From: Allorhizobium ampelinum S4
Lineage (GTDB): Bacteria > Pseudomonadota > Alphaproteobacteria > Rhizobiales > Rhizobiaceae
Assembly (NCBI RefSeq): GCF_000016285.1
Contig: NC_011989.1
Coordinates: forward strand, 251,001 to 315,000
DNA: 64,000 nucleotides
Reading direction: 5' to 3'
In this document: positions 38,621 through 48,329 of the stretch, piece by piece
Numbering within the stretch: position 1 is the first letter of the stretch
Layout: each line of letters opens with the position of its first letter
Program-made: the position numbers and the translations under genes
Notes under the pieces: generated by a model
Databases searched by the model: none
What the model saw: the letters and a program-made list of their open reading frames with translations, nothing else
What the model was told of the DNA's origin: nothing

Positions 38621-38737
38621 GCCCTCTCCTTTGACGCCTTTGGCGTCGCTTGTGATCTGTGGGCATGTCATGGAACAAAATTAAACTAGTGTCAAACAAT
38701 CAGGAATAGCCCCAAATTTTTAGGGTGTATCCGGGTT

Positions 38738-40024
38738 TCAGGCTTTGACCATCCGGCAGAAGAAAAATCCGTCGGTATCGGTTGCAGCAGGGCTCAAGGT
38801 CAGGCTTTTGCCATGGGCGGAGATGGGCTTGGCGACTGAACCACCAAACAGCCCCGTCCAGCGCTCCAGCATCGGCATCGGCGAAAATTGCGGATGGGCG
38901 GCGGTGAAGGCTTCGATCTGCCGGTCATTTTCCTCTGGCAGCACCGAGCAGGTGACGTAGATCAGCTCGCCGCCGGACCGGACATAGGTAGCAGCCTCAG
39001 TCAGCGCTTGTTGCTGCTGTTCGATCCGCTCCTGCAAATTGCGGTCGGTTAGCCGCCATTTGGTGTCGGGCCTGCGACGCCAGGTGCCGGTGCCGGTGCA
39101 GGGGGCATCGACCAAGACCTTGTCGAACCGTCCAGTCAAAGATTGCAGGGCGGCAACCCGGTCATGGACCTGGATATTATGTGTGCCTGCCCGTTTCAGC
39201 CGCTCGATGATCGGCGCCAGCCGCTTGCGGTCGCTATCATAGGCATGCACCTGGCCCTTGTTGCCCATGGCGGCTGCCATGGCCAGCGTCTTGCCACCGC
39301 CGCCTGCACAGAAATCCAGCACCTGGTGACCTTCTCCCGGTTCGACCAGCGCCGAGACGATCTGCGATCCTTCGTCCTGAACCTCGAACCAGCCCTTCTG
39401 GAAGCCAAGCTCGGCGGTGACATTCGGCAGGCGCGACGGGCCTTCACCCGGCTCAATGCGGATGCCGATGGGAGAAATGGTGGCAGGTCTTGCCTGCGTA
39501 TGCGACAGCGCCTTGAGGACCTTGTCGCGATTGGCCTTCAGCGTGTTGGCGCGCAGATCGAGGCTGGGACGCACGGCCAGCGCCTGCGCCTCGCGCAGCC
39601 AGTCGGCTCCGAACACGGCTTCGAAGGATGGAACCACCCATTCAGGAATATCACCCTGGACAAACTGCGGTGCGTCCTCCAGCGTTCGGCTGGAAAAGGC
39701 TGCCGACTGTGCCTGCGTCAACGGTGCCGGAGCAAAGCTGTCGCCATCAAGGTCCGCTGCAAGGCTTTCGGGGGCCATTCCCCATTGCCGCAGCAATACG
39801 GCATAGCCGAGGGCGGCAGGGCTGTCGTCATCCATGATATAGGCGTGGGAAAGCTTCATGCGCAAGGCGTCATAGACGATATTGCCTATGGCGGCGCGAT
39901 CACCGGATCCGGCGAAGCGATGCGCCAGGCCCCAATCCTTCAGGGCGTCGGCCACTGGCCTGCGGCGTGTCTCGATATCGCTCAGAACTTCTATTGCCCC
40001 GGCTAGCCGTCCGCCCAAACGCAT
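38738..40024 (-). CDS. rsmB: 16S rRNA m5C methyltransferase, RsmB/NOP2 family
   Basis: A 428-residue SAM-dependent methyltransferase. The SAM site is VLDFCAGGGGKTLAMAAAMG. The catalytic Cys pair is VDAPCTGTGTWRRRPDTKW (motif IV, P-C) and LIYVTCSVLPEEN (motif VI, T-C-S). The N-terminal part is an RNA-binding helical region without a full NusB domain, as usual for the alphaproteobacterial type. E. coli RsmB methylates C967 of 16S rRNA; the exact site here is inferred. It is monocistronic. Confidence 0.9.
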   Translation of the reverse strand: MRLGGRLAGAIEVLSDIETRRRPVADALKDWGLAHRFAGSGDRAAIGNIVYDALRMKLSHAYIMDDDSPAALGYAVLLRQWGMAPESLAADLDGDSFAPAPLTQAQSAAFSSRTLEDAPQFVQGDIPEWVVPSFEAVFGADWLREAQALAVRPSLDLRANTLKANRDKVLKALSHTQARPATISPIGIRIEPGEGPSRLPNVTAELGFQKGWFEVQDEGSQIVSALVEPGEGHQVLDFCAGGGGKTLAMAAAMGNKGQVHAYDSDRKRLAPIIERLKRAGTHNIQVHDRVAALQSLTGRFDKVLVDAPCTGTGTWRRRPDTKWRLTDRNLQERIEQQQQALTEAATYVRSGGELIYVTCSVLPEENDRQIEAFTAAHPQFSPMPMLERWTGLFGGSVAKPISAHGKSLTLSPAATDTDGFFFCRMVKA

Positions 40025-40191
40025 GGTCTTCTCCTTGGTGATCCATCAGACCTTGCGTGGTAGCGATGAAATGCCGTTGGGGCAAGCTGCGTTACTGAAG
40101 ACTACCAAAAAGTGGGGGCAAATTTTCGATAGAAGCAATAGGCATCAGGATAACAGAACACCCTGGCATGGTTTAATCCATCCGCCGTGCT

Positions 40192-40336
40192 TAGGGTTTG
40201 TTGAGATTTAGGTCTGGGTGTGGCGAAAACGGTGATTTTCGAGAACCGGAGCGCAGTGTACTTGAGTACATGAGCACCGGAAGCGCAGAAAATTGCCGTT
40301 TGCAGCCCGACCAGGCCTGAATATCAACAAATCCTA
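40192..40336. repeat. Long imperfect palindrome (about 145 bp) ending in the rlpA stop codon
   Basis: The left arm from 40192 (TAGGGTTTGTTGAGATTTAG...) and the inverse of the right arm from 40336 (TAGGATTTGTTGATATTCAG...) can be aligned over about 70 positions each. Blocks shared include TTTGTTGA, AGG-CTGG, AAACGG, ATTTTC, CCGG-GC and TGTACT. The centre holds TGTACTTGAGTACA. The last three bases are the TAG stop of rlpA on the minus strand. The rest of the 40025-40191 gap shows no gene. Confidence 0.75.
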
Positions 40337-40693
40337 GCCGATCAGCTCGTAGCAGACCTTGGCTGTGCCGCTGCCGACCATGCCGATATCGGCGGCGGCT
40401 GCCTTTGACAGATCGAGAACCCGGCCCTTGATGAACGGACCGCGATCATTGATCCGCACCACGACTGTCTTGCCGTTGTTGCGGTTGGTGACCTTGACCT
40501 TGGAGCCGAAGGGCAATGACTTATGAGCGGCTGTAAAGGTCGTAGGGTTCATCCGTTCGCCGGAAGCAGTGCGCGAGTATAGCGCATACCAGGAAGCGCC
40601 ACCGCAACCATTTGCTGCAAAGGCCTGGAGAGGGCTGAAAGCAACAAGAGAGGTAATAGCTGCTGCGATGAGGACTGACCGACTGAGAGGCAC
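40334..40693 (-). CDS. RlpA-like double-psi beta-barrel protein
   Basis: A 119-residue exported protein. Start choice is uncertain: GTG 40693 or TTG 40696 (AGGGA about 9-12 nt upstream) gives a compact signal peptide, [20 protein letters not shown] to QAFA-A; an ATG at 40768 would add 25 residues with no ribosome site. The mature part is a double-psi beta-barrel: [56 protein letters not shown] and [16 protein letters not shown]. Full RlpA cleaves denuded glycan strands; the catalytic Asp and His region of the barrel is present. There is no SPOR domain. Confidence 0.88.
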   Translation of the reverse strand: MPLSRSVLIAAAITSLVAFSPLQAFAANGCGGASWYALYSRTASGERMNPTTFTAAHKSLPFGSKVKVTNRNNGKTVVVRINDRGPFIKGRVLDLSKAAAADIGMVGSGTAKVCYELIG

Positions 40694-41042
40694 CAAGTTT
40701 TCGTTTCCCTTTGCTATTTCTGAGATGAAATTTGCGTAGGGAGGCTTAAAGGTGGTCAAAAATGGCAAAAAAGTGCCTCAGTCGATCACGGAATGTTACG
40801 TTAAGATATATTCGTGATGATGAGGCGAAATTTACTTTTTGGTAGGAATTTAGAAAAACTGTTTAAAAACAGCCTAAAAACGCAATAATATTGCGAGCTA
40901 TGTGATTTTGAATCGATCACAAAATATTTTTCCCTTGTCTCGAAAAATTACACATCAAACGCGGGGGTAAGTCGGCAAATATGGCGAAATTGGCGCAATT
41001 TTTGAGCGAAATAGGGCGCAATTCAGGAATGAATGTGCTTGC
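40694..41042. other. AT-rich non-coding stretch upstream of rlpA
   Basis: 349 bp, clearly more A+T-rich than its neighbours, with no convincing frame on either strand. It must hold the rlpA promoter (minus strand). The only clear motif is a weak CTGTTT...AAACAG stem near 40860. No repeat of the types found elsewhere was seen. Confidence 0.5.
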
Positions 41043-41915
41043 CTACCCCCGCCAGCGGCCTGAAGACCAGAGTTGGCTGAGAGAAACCCGGTAGTCGGGA
41101 TAGGCAAAGGCAAAGCCCAGTGCCCGGACCTTGGCATTCATTACCCGCTTATTCTCACCGTAAAAGGACCGCGCCATCGGCGACAGCTCGGCTGTCTCGA
41201 AGGCCTGTTCCGGCGGCGGCTCGACCTCCATCAGCCGGGCAGCCTCTGCCACCACATCCTGTGGCGGGGCGGGTTCGTGGTCGGTGATATTGAAGATCCC
41301 CTGTTCGTTTCGCCCGGCCAGAAACCAGGTCGCGGCGGCAATATCTTCGACGCGGATCCGGTTGAACACCTGATCCTTTTTCACCAGACGCCGGGCCGTG
41401 CCTTCGGCCATGTTGACAAGACCATTGCGACCCGGCCCGTAAATGCCTGACAGCCGCAGTGTCGAGAGCGGCACACCTGCCGCAAGCGCGGCTCTTCCCC
41501 AGGCCTGTTCGGCTTCCACCCGCTCTTTGGAGCGCACCGAGACAGGTTTGCAGACCGTGTCTTCATCTACCCAAGCGCCCTGGTGGTCGCCATAGACGCC
41601 GACGGTCGATAGATAGGCCAGCCATTGCACTTTAGGCATCCATGTCTTCAGCGCGCCCTGCGTCAACCGCAGCAGCGGGTCGCCGTCGCTGCCAGGAGCA
41701 ATCGACTGGACGACATGGGTGGCGCAGGCCATGGCCTGGATGATCTCGTCTGAAAGACGTTGGCCGTCGAAAACCAGCGGTTCGATGCCGAGATCGCTCA
41801 AAGCCTTGGCCTTGGCCGGTGAGCGCGTCGTGCCACTGACGGGAATGCCCTGCTGGATAAAATGCTGGCCAATTGCCTTGCCGGAATATCCGGCGCCAAA
41901 AATCATCAGTCTCAT
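41043..41915 (-). CDS. NAD-dependent epimerase/SDR-like protein (YeeZ type)
   Basis: A 290-residue protein starting [20 protein letters not shown], a Rossmann G-x-G-x-x-G site. Extended-SDR features follow: [20 protein letters not shown], with the Ser/Thr and Tyr positions of the short-chain family partly kept, and [20 protein letters not shown]. The start ATG overlaps the stop of queG (ATGA), so the two are coupled. The substrate is unknown. E. coli YeeZ is likewise uncharacterised. Confidence 0.88.
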   Translation of the reverse strand: MRLMIFGAGYSGKAIGQHFIQQGIPVSGTTRSPAKAKALSDLGIEPLVFDGQRLSDEIIQAMACATHVVQSIAPGSDGDPLLRLTQGALKTWMPKVQWLAYLSTVGVYGDHQGAWVDEDTVCKPVSVRSKERVEAEQAWGRAALAAGVPLSTLRLSGIYGPGRNGLVNMAEGTARRLVKKDQVFNRIRVEDIAAATWFLAGRNEQGIFNITDHEPAPPQDVVAEAARLMEVEPPPEQAFETAELSPMARSFYGENKRVMNAKVRALGFAFAYPDYRVSLSQLWSSGRWRG

Positions 41916-43084
41916 GGGGTCACTCCGGCTGCTATCCATTCCGCCCTGACATCGCTATCAGGCTCATTCTCTCTATAATGTGCGAGAGCGCCAAAGGCTT
42001 GCGGCTCCATCAGGCGCGATAACGCCCAGACTGCCATGCCACGCACATCCGGTGAGGCATCGGCGAGCAGGTCCAGGCAGGGCGTGATCAGCGTTGACAG
42101 TCCCGAATTGCCAGCCGCGATCAGCACATTGCGCACAAACCTGTCACGTCCGATCCGCTTGACCGGCGAGCCACTGAAATGGCTGCGGAAGCCTGGATCG
42201 TCAAGGGTGAGGAAAAAGGCGATGTCAGGTGCCATCAGGTCTTCGCGGGCCTGAAGCTTGATCTCCCGCGTCTGCGCTGCGAACTTGTTCCAGGGACAGG
42301 CGGCCAGACAATCGTCGCAGCCATAGATCCGGTTGCCGAAAGCCGGGCGCAGATCGCGATCGATCACGCCCTTATGCTCGATGGTGAGATAAGAGATGCA
42401 GCGGCGGGCATCGATCTGGTAGGGGGCCGGAAAGGCTGCTGTCGGGCAGGCGTCGAGACAGGCGCGGCAGGAGCCGCAATGGTCGCGCTCCGCTGCGTCC
42501 AGTTCCAACTCGGCCGTGGTGAACAGACTGCCGAGAAACAGCCAGGAGCCGTAATCGCGGCTGACCAGATTGGTATGCTTGCCCTGCCAGCCAAGCCCGG
42601 CAGCAGCGGCCAGCGGCTTTTCCATGACAGGGGCGGTATCGACAAAGACTTTTACATCCTCACCGGCCCGGGCGGCAAAGCGGGTGGCGATTTCCTTCAG
42701 CTTGCCCTTGATGATGTCGTGATAATCACGGTTGCGGGCGTAGACGGAAATCGCCGCCTTGTTGGGCTGCGCCTGTAGAGCGCGCGGATCGGTCTCAGGG
42801 CCGTAATTCAGGCCGAACATCACGATGGAGCGGACCTGCGGCCACAGCACTTTCGGATCGCCGCGCCGCTCGCGCGTTTCCTCCATCCAGGCCATGGTCC
42901 CGTGATAGCCAGCGTCCACGAACTCCATCAGCCGGGCAGGTGCCTGGGGAATGCTCTGCGGCCCGGTGATCCGACAGAGGTCAAAACCCTTGTCCGCTGC
43001 TTCCTGGCGGATAAAGGCGGAAAGCTTTGCGGCCCGCGCCTTGGCCTTTTCTGCCGTCCGCTCCGGGCTGCCTTCCTTTGCCAT
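41912..43084 (-). CDS. queG: Epoxyqueuosine reductase QueG
   Basis: A 390-residue enzyme for the last step of queuosine synthesis in tRNA, reducing epoxyqueuosine to queuosine with cobalamin and two 4Fe-4S clusters. The clusters are [19 protein letters not shown] and [15 protein letters not shown]. The cobalamin/active-site region includes [20 protein letters not shown] and [20 protein letters not shown]. The C-terminus holds HEAT-like repeats ([20 protein letters not shown]), common in the family. It is translationally coupled with the epimerase-like gene. Confidence 0.95.
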   Translation of the reverse strand: MAKEGSPERTAEKAKARAAKLSAFIRQEAADKGFDLCRITGPQSIPQAPARLMEFVDAGYHGTMAWMEETRERRGDPKVLWPQVRSIVMFGLNYGPETDPRALQAQPNKAAISVYARNRDYHDIIKGKLKEIATRFAARAGEDVKVFVDTAPVMEKPLAAAAGLGWQGKHTNLVSRDYGSWLFLGSLFTTAELELDAAERDHCGSCRACLDACPTAAFPAPYQIDARRCISYLTIEHKGVIDRDLRPAFGNRIYGCDDCLAACPWNKFAAQTREIKLQAREDLMAPDIAFFLTLDDPGFRSHFSGSPVKRIGRDRFVRNVLIAAGNSGLSTLITPCLDLLADASPDVRGMAVWALSRLMEPQAFGALAHYRENEPDSDVRAEWIAAGVTP

Positions 43085-43095
43085 GGCTTTTTCCG

Positions 43096-43788
43096 TCAGA
43101 AATCCAGATCCGCATAGTGGGAAACAGGGGTGAGGCCACGCACCCGCTCGGCCAGCAGCGGTCGGAACGACGGGCGCGATTTCAGCCGCTGATACCAGTC
43201 CTTGGCAATCGGTGATTCCGCCCAGTCGATCTCGCCAAGGTAATCCAGCACCGATATCGCCGCACCGGCAGCAAGATCGCCATAGCTGAGCCGGTCACCC
43301 GCCAGCCAGGTGCGCGAGCCAGCCAGCCAGCTCAGATATTTCATGTGCTGGCGAATATTGCCACGGGCGGTGCGCAGCACCTTGGAATCCGGTGCGCCGC
43401 CACCAAGCCCGTTGGGGATCTGCAATTTGAATACCCGCTCACGGGCCAGTGGCCGGGTGACGTCCTGTTCCATCTTTTGCAGGAACCAGTCCACCAGCCG
43501 TCGGATTTCGGCGCGCTGGAAGGGGTCTTCGGCCAAAAGCCGACGGTCCCTCTTCAACACGCCATGGGTTTCGTCCAGGAATTCCGATATGACCGTGCAG
43601 CCACAGAGCGTACGCATATTGTCATCGACATAGACGGGCAGGGTGCCGGCGGGATTGAGGGTGAGAAATTCCCGGCGCTTTTCCCAGGTCTGTTCTTCGA
43701 CCAGATCTGCCTGAAAACCGTATTCCGACAGGATCAATCGGACAAAGCGGGACGTGGTTGACATCGGATGGTGATACAAAGTGGGCAT
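43096..43788 (-). CDS. Glutathione S-transferase family protein
   Basis: A 230-residue protein from ATG 43788 ([19 protein letters not shown]); the frame extends to 43857 without support. The thioredoxin-like domain has the [11 protein letters not shown] active-site Ser region, the cis-Pro ([12 protein letters not shown]) and a cis-Pro-following Glu/Ser motif. The helical domain has [19 protein letters not shown], the N-capping box of GST. The substrate is unknown. It lies 11 nt upstream of queG and may be cotranscribed with it. Confidence 0.88.
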   Translation of the reverse strand: MPTLYHHPMSTTSRFVRLILSEYGFQADLVEEQTWEKRREFLTLNPAGTLPVYVDDNMRTLCGCTVISEFLDETHGVLKRDRRLLAEDPFQRAEIRRLVDWFLQKMEQDVTRPLARERVFKLQIPNGLGGGAPDSKVLRTARGNIRQHMKYLSWLAGSRTWLAGDRLSYGDLAAGAAISVLDYLGEIDWAESPIAKDWYQRLKSRPSFRPLLAERVRGLTPVSHYADLDF

Positions 43789-43961
43789 TGATGGGGCACT
43801 GTTCCGGTTGGGGGCGATGATCGGGGCTGTCTGGTTTCTCTTGGCTGGCCATTCCATCTGGCCATAACATCTGGCCAGGGGGCCAACCTTGCGTCTATAG
43901 GAATTTCATTCCGTCATACAAGCGAATCGCTTTCCTTGTCACGCCTATCAAAGGACAATCC

Positions 43962-44768
43962 ATGGAAGATCAATCGATCGTCAGCGCCCTTCTTCTCGGT
44001 CTTATCGAGGGTCTAACGGAATTCATCCCGGTGTCTTCGACGGCGCATGTGCTGTTGGCCGGTCATTTTCTCGGCTTCAAATCGCCCGGAAACACCTTTG
44101 CAGTGCTGATTCAGCTCGGTGCCATTCTTGCTATTTTGGCTGTCTATATCCAGAAATTGCTGGGGATTGCGCTGTCTTTGCCCAGCAATCCTAAAAGCCG
44201 CCATTTCGTCCTGGCTGTGCTGGTGGCTTTCCTGCCCGCCGCCATCATTGGCGCGCTGGCCCACGACTTCATCAAGGCCGTGCTGTTTGAAACCCCGATG
44301 CTGATCTGCGTGATGCTGATCCTGGGCGGGGTGATTCTTCTGTGGGTTGATCGGATGACGTTCAAGCCCCGCTATACCGACGTGATGGATTATCCGCTGT
44401 CACTGGCTCTGAAGATCGGCCTGTTCCAGTGCCTGGCGATGATTCCCGGCACATCACGGTCGGGCGCAACCATTGTCGGCTCGCTGCTGATGGGCACAGA
44501 TAAGCGTTCGGCCGCCGAATTTTCGTTTTTCCTGGCGATGCCGACCATGTTGGGGGCCTTCGTGCTGGATCTCTACAAGAACCGCAATGCGCTCAGCATG
44601 GATGACGGCCTGCTGATCGGCGTCGGCTTCCTTGCGGCGTTCATTTCGGCGCTGTTCGTGGTGCGTGGACTGCTCGATTTCGTCTCCCGCCGCGGCTATG
44701 CACCCTTTGCCTGGTGGCGGATAGCCGTCGGCGTCGTGGGCCTGATCGGCCTTCTGGTCTGGGGATAA
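43962..44768 (+). CDS. uppP: Undecaprenyl-diphosphatase UppP (BacA)
   Basis: A 268-residue integral membrane enzyme that recycles the lipid carrier for peptidoglycan and O-antigen and gives bacitracin tolerance. The two active-site motifs are [20 protein letters not shown] and [17 protein letters not shown]. Eight hydrophobic helices are present. The gene is monocistronic. The downstream region holds palindromic elements rather than a gene. Confidence 0.97.
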   Translation: MEDQSIVSALLLGLIEGLTEFIPVSSTAHVLLAGHFLGFKSPGNTFAVLIQLGAILAILAVYIQKLLGIALSLPSNPKSRHFVLAVLVAFLPAAIIGALAHDFIKAVLFETPMLICVMLILGGVILLWVDRMTFKPRYTDVMDYPLSLALKIGLFQCLAMIPGTSRSGATIVGSLLMGTDKRSAAEFSFFLAMPTMLGAFVLDLYKNRNALSMDDGLLIGVGFLAAFISALFVVRGLLDFVSRRGYAPFAWWRIAVGVVGLIGLLVWG

Positions 44769-44857
44769 GACAAACCCAAGGGGCCCCTTTGCTTTGAGGG
44801 GCCTGCCCATCCTGTGGCGCGTCGTCAAACGATTGGCGGCGTGACGCACACGAATTC

Positions 44858-44896
44858 CTACAGCGCCGCGTGTTTTATGAACGCACGGCGCTGTAG
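44858..44896. repeat. Palindrome with CTACAGCGCCG arms
   Basis: CTACAGCGCCG and CGGCGCTGTAG are perfect 11-bp arms, extended by partial pairing, around a T-rich loop. It lies 90 nt after uppP. Similar GC-rich palindromes occur in rhizobial intergenic regions (family knowledge). It may end uppP transcription. Confidence 0.6.
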
Positions 44897-44904
44897 TGTT
44901 TTTC

Positions 44905-45000
44905 AGAGAAAAATGGAAACGCGCTTCCAGAAACGTAAACAAGAGAAACTATCTCTTTGTTTTACGCATACCCTGATGGAAAACCGCTTTTTACGGTTCC
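44905..45000 (-). repeat. Degenerate RIME-like element, copy 4
   Basis: On the minus strand the order AAAGCGGTTTTCCATCAGGG, TGCGTAAAACAAAGAGATAG, then ACGTTTCTGGAAGCGCGTTT follows the plan of copy 1 (AGCGGTTTTGCG, GCGTTAAAACAAAGAGTTAG, GCGTTTC...GAAACGC) with many changes. It lies directly after the palindrome at 44858. Confidence 0.45.
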
Positions 45001-45041
45001 CGGAAAGGGTCTGTGACGGGGAACAGGATGACCCGCAGGTC

Positions 45042-45194
45042 TCAGCGGGCAATCGAGCCCGTGCTGCAAGGGTCAACACCGTAGGCGGGTGCGCAATTGC
45101 CCTTACGAGCTGCGACCGTCGAGGGAGCGACGAAGGAACCTGCGATGACAACCAATGCCGCACACGCAAAAAACAGTGCGATAGATTTGCCCAT
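45042..45194 (-). CDS. Small exported peptide, 50 residues
   Basis: The minus-strand frame from ATG 45194 to TGA 45042 has GAGG about 10 nt upstream. It begins MGKSIALFFACAALVVIAGS, a clean Sec signal peptide with cleavage after STVAA or VAA-R. The mature part of about 20 residues, RKGNCAPAYGVDPCSTGSIA, has two cysteines that could form a disulfide. No family with known function was recognised. Small cysteine-containing exported peptides of this style are common in Rhizobiaceae (general knowledge). It lies between the RIME-like elements and the NDUFA9-like gene. Confidence 0.7.
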   Translation of the reverse strand: MGKSIALFFACAALVVIAGSFVAPSTVAARKGNCAPAYGVDPCSTGSIAR

Positions 45195-45503
45195 GAAATC
45201 AGTACCTCAGAAGAATGTGAAATGGCGGGTGCGAAGAACGCTGGCCCCATGCATTGATCCGTCTTTACGCATGGCCCACCTCAACATCAATAGCGGAATG
45301 TGCTGAATTGGCAGTTAATGAAACTAATTAATTTCTGCGTCTTTTGTGCAACGCCGACACAAAGCCAAAGCCGTTCTGGAGACAGAGTTTGTCGTCCCTT
45401 GAAAGCTGGATTCAGCTTCCCCCTGACCAACCCTAACCCGCCGTTCATGCGCCGGATGGAGCGCATGAACAATTCCCAAGAGTGATTCTCAATCCGATGC
45501 CGA
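45195..45503. other. Intergenic region before the NDUFA9-like gene end
   Basis: 309 bp without a supported gene. It would hold the promoter of the 50-residue exported peptide on the minus strand. A perfect 10-bp inverted repeat (GTTCATGCGC 45443-45452 with GCGCATGAAC 45461-45470) lies 34 nt after the stop of the NDUFA9-like gene and could end its transcript, though no T run follows. Confidence 0.5.
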
Positions 45504-46481
45504 TCAGGCTGCCTTGCCGGAGCGGCTATATTGTCCATGCGGACGGAAATGGATGAGATAGGAGGGCAGCACGGCGGCAACGGCCGTTGGCGTAATGCCA
45601 AGGGCTGTGAGCGTCCGGCCTTCCTTCTTGGCGGCTTCGGAGACCACGTTATCACTTTTCAGCAGCGTCAGTTGATCGTTGGTCAGCGGCGGTGTGATCA
45701 GCGGAATAGCCGAGGCGACGGAGGCAAGCAGCGAAGCGATACCAAAGGGCAGCGACACCAGCGGATTAGTGCGGTCGATAACCCGCAGCATTTCCTCAAG
45801 ACATTGCCGGAAGGTCAGAACTTCCGGTCCGCCCAGCTCAAAGAGACCGGCAGCCACCTTGCCGTCGACCGCTTTGGCCACGGCTTCGGCCACGTCTTCG
45901 ACGAAGACCGGCTGGAATTTCGTCTTGCCGCCGCCGATCAAGGGTAGGACGGGCGACAGGCGGGCCATTGCTGCAAATTTGTTGAAGAAGCTGTCCTCAG
46001 GGCCGAAAACGATGGATGGCCGAAGGATGACCGCGCCCGGCGCGACCTGGCGGATGGCATCTTCGCCCCGGCCCTTGCTGGCTGCGTAGCTGGAGGCGGA
46101 TTTCGCATCGGCGCCGATGGCCGAGATATGCACCAGCCTGGCACCTGCAGCGGTTGCTGCTTCAGCCACGGCACGGGCACCGAAATCCTGCACGGCGTCG
46201 AACTTGTTGCGGCCTGATTCCAGCAGGATGCCAACGCAATTGACGACAACCGACGCGCCTTCAACGGCCTTTGCGACGCTGTCGCGGTAGCGCAGATTGG
46301 CCTGGGACAGCGAAATCTGTCCGACATTGCCGAACGGCAGCACGAAACCCGCCAGATCGGGGCGGCGCACGGCGACGCGCACCCGGTAACCGCGTTGGGC
46401 CAGCACCCGCACCACATGCCTGCCCACGAATCCGGAGCCTCCGAAAACGGTAACGAGCGGCGGAAGATTTGCGAACGTCAT
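45504..46481 (-). CDS. Complex I NDUFA9-like NAD(P)-binding protein
   Basis: A 325-residue atypical SDR. The Rossmann motif is TVFGGSGFVGRHVVRVLAQR. Further landmarks are VVVNCVGILLESGRNKFDAV, LVHISAIGADAKSASSYAAS, ILRPSIVFGPEDSFFNKFAA and FQPVFVEDVAEAV. These match the group containing mitochondrial complex I subunit NDUFA9. Whether it associates with bacterial complex I is not known. Monocistronic. Confidence 0.92.
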   Translation of the reverse strand: MTFANLPPLVTVFGGSGFVGRHVVRVLAQRGYRVRVAVRRPDLAGFVLPFGNVGQISLSQANLRYRDSVAKAVEGASVVVNCVGILLESGRNKFDAVQDFGARAVAEAATAAGARLVHISAIGADAKSASSYAASKGRGEDAIRQVAPGAVILRPSIVFGPEDSFFNKFAAMARLSPVLPLIGGGKTKFQPVFVEDVAEAVAKAVDGKVAAGLFELGGPEVLTFRQCLEEMLRVIDRTNPLVSLPFGIASLLASVASAIPLITPPLTNDQLTLLKSDNVVSEAAKKEGRTLTALGITPTAVAAVLPSYLIHFRPHGQYSRSGKAA

Positions 46482-46615
46482 AGAGTGCTCCTGCGGATCG
46501 GAATATCAGACCAATTCATCTGCTGTCTCATATCGCTAATGCGCTGCGAGGTGAAGCAGAATCATGCTGTTCGATGTCTGGGACCAGAGTTAATAGAACC
46601 GCTTTGAAACTGGGA

Positions 46616-46906
46616 TCAAAGGTTGCCTTCGACCAGAACAATCTCGCCGTCGGCGACTTCCTGGCGGATCTTGACGGCGGCCTGATATTCCGGCGAGTGA
46701 TAGCAATCATAAGCGGCCTGAAAGGACGGAAACTCGATGACCACGTTGCGGGCCCGGCTTTGGCCTTCCACGGCATCCGTCTTGCCGCCACGGGCCAGAA
46801 AGACCGCGCCGAAACGCTCAAAGGCCGGCTTTGCCGTCGAGACGTAATCCTTGTAGCGTTCCGCATCACGCACATCGACGCGCGCGATCCAATATCCCTT
46901 TGCCAT
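46616..46906 (-). CDS. DUF1330 domain-containing protein
   Basis: A 96-residue ferredoxin-like-fold protein from ATG 46906 (AGAGGTG 6 nt upstream). It reads MAKGYWIARVDVRDAERYKD and has the conserved core ARNVVIEFPSFQAAYDCYHS then PEYQAAVKIRQEVADGEIVL. This is a dimeric alpha-beta barrel family of unknown function. The minus-strand frame continues upstream for 260 codons, but that part is antisense to the beta-helix gene and is not coding. Confidence 0.93.
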   Translation of the reverse strand: MAKGYWIARVDVRDAERYKDYVSTAKPAFERFGAVFLARGGKTDAVEGQSRARNVVIEFPSFQAAYDCYHSPEYQAAVKIRQEVADGEIVLVEGNL

Positions 46907-47125
46907 CAAATCACCTCTTTCGGTTTCTCTTTGGTGATCGGCGAATTTTGCGGCAAGGTCAAGCCACCAGTATGGGCGGCCAGTATGGGCGGCCAATGGG
47001 CGAGCGGACGGAAAGGGTGCATGCGCGATGTCTTGGGGCCTTGGCTTTGGCCGCAAGAATGAGGCATTGTCAAATCCAGCGCGACAGCCAGCCCGTCTGG
47101 GTCGCCAATCGGAGACGGGGTCAAG

Positions 47126-48310
47126 GTGGGCAATATTAGCAACCTGATACGCAATGAAATGAGCAGGGAGATCAACAGGCTTCCAAAGCTCACGCCGGTC
47201 CTGTTGTTTTTCCTGTTGTCCGTTCCTTTGCTGCCGGTCCCCTTTACCACCGTCTCGCTGATGGAAGGCAGTGCGTTCGCGGCCTCCGCGCCTGCTGCCA
47301 GCCATGGCGCGCTTGCCAAACCCTGCGCTCCCTCGGTTTATGATGCGCTGCGCGACACGCCGCTTGAGGCCGAAAGCGTCTTGCGTTTGGCCTGCAAGGT
47401 CGAGTTGAGCCATGACGATCTGGTGATGCAAAACCTGGAATTGCTGGGGGCCGATGCCAGCGGTGTCAGTATCGATTGCCATGGCGGTGTTATCGGCCTT
47501 CCGGGAAGTGTGCCGAAGGGCGCGCCGCCCACCATCCGCATTGCCTCGCTGCGCAAGGATGATGGGAGCTGGAGCGTTCCGCACGACATCGTGATCCGCA
47601 ATTGCAAGATATACGGTTCCATCCACATCATGGGGCTTGGCGCCAATGGCGAGGCGGAACTGGTGCGGCAATCCTCGCTCAATCGCAACCATACCGAATA
47701 TGCCCAATCAGTCGCACCTTCAGGCATCGTGCTGGACACTCTGTCGATTGTCGCCGATGGCCCGATCCCGCTCTATGTCGCGCCCGGTGTCACCCATGTG
47801 ACCCTCTCGCACTCAACCATCCAGGGGCAGACCAAGGGATCGGCGATCTATCTCGACGCGGAGACCGCGCATAACACCATTTCAGGCAATAGTTTCGAAC
47901 TGGCGACGCGAAGCCGGGAAATGATTGCGGTCGATGGGTCTGCTCATAATGTCATCGAAGCCAATAGCTTCGCCAACGCGCAGCATGGCGGTATTTTTCT
48001 CTATCGCAATTGCGGCGAGGGCGGCACGATTCGCCATCAAACCCCGCAGCATAACCGGATCGCCGATAATAAATTCACCTACCAGGACGTTTTTCGCCCA
48101 CGCCCGGCTATCTGGCTGAATGCCCGCGAGGCCTGGCGCAATCTCTATTGCTATCAGGACCCGCCAGCGCCCTTCGGCAGCGGTGCCGACAACCATAGCT
48201 TTGCCGATTTCAACACCGTCAGTGGCAACCAGATCATTGGTGGGGACGCCGACCTGATCCGCGACAATGGCCAAAACAATGTGCTGAGCGGCAATGGCAT
48301 CAAGCCTTGA
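47126..48310 (+). CDS. Exported parallel beta-helix protein
   Basis: A 394-residue protein starting at GTG 47126 (GGAG 11 nt upstream); ATG 47159 is an alternative. Signal peptide: PVLLFFLLSVPLLPVPFTTV with cleavage near FAA-SA. The mature part has regular strand-turn coils typical of right-handed parallel beta-helices: DIVIRNCKIYGSIHIMGLGA, NTISGNSFELATRSREMIAV, NVIEANSFANAQHGGIFLYR and NRIADNKFTYQ. Such folds occur in polysaccharide lyases and epimerases, but no catalytic motif is recognised. It is monocistronic and convergent with pyrF. Confidence 0.82.
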   Translation: MGNISNLIRNEMSREINRLPKLTPVLLFFLLSVPLLPVPFTTVSLMEGSAFAASAPAASHGALAKPCAPSVYDALRDTPLEAESVLRLACKVELSHDDLVMQNLELLGADASGVSIDCHGGVIGLPGSVPKGAPPTIRIASLRKDDGSWSVPHDIVIRNCKIYGSIHIMGLGANGEAELVRQSSLNRNHTEYAQSVAPSGIVLDTLSIVADGPIPLYVAPGVTHVTLSHSTIQGQTKGSAIYLDAETAHNTISGNSFELATRSREMIAVDGSAHNVIEANSFANAQHGGIFLYRNCGEGGTIRHQTPQHNRIADNKFTYQDVFRPRPAIWLNAREAWRNLYCYQDPPAPFGSGADNHSFADFNTVSGNQIIGGDADLIRDNGQNNVLSGNGIKP

Positions 48311-48329
48311 GGACAGCTCCTCATAGACA

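Noticed and set aside
38660..38720. Search for an iron box (RirA or Irr type) before the imelysin operon
   Set aside because: Only a TTGACA-like -35 was found; no sequence matched either consensus well enough to report.
44782..44803. GGCCCCT/AGGGGCC stem after uppP as terminator
   Set aside because: Only 7 bp and no T run on either strand; too weak to list as a terminator.
46970..47005. Tandem 13-bp repeat (CAGTATGGGCGGC twice) upstream of the DUF1330 gene
   Set aside because: Only two units, in no recognisable regulatory context; probably replication slippage.
46907..47707. Upstream extension of the DUF1330 frame
   Set aside because: It overlaps the beta-helix gene on the other strand, and a good ribosome site and family N-terminus fix the start at 46906.
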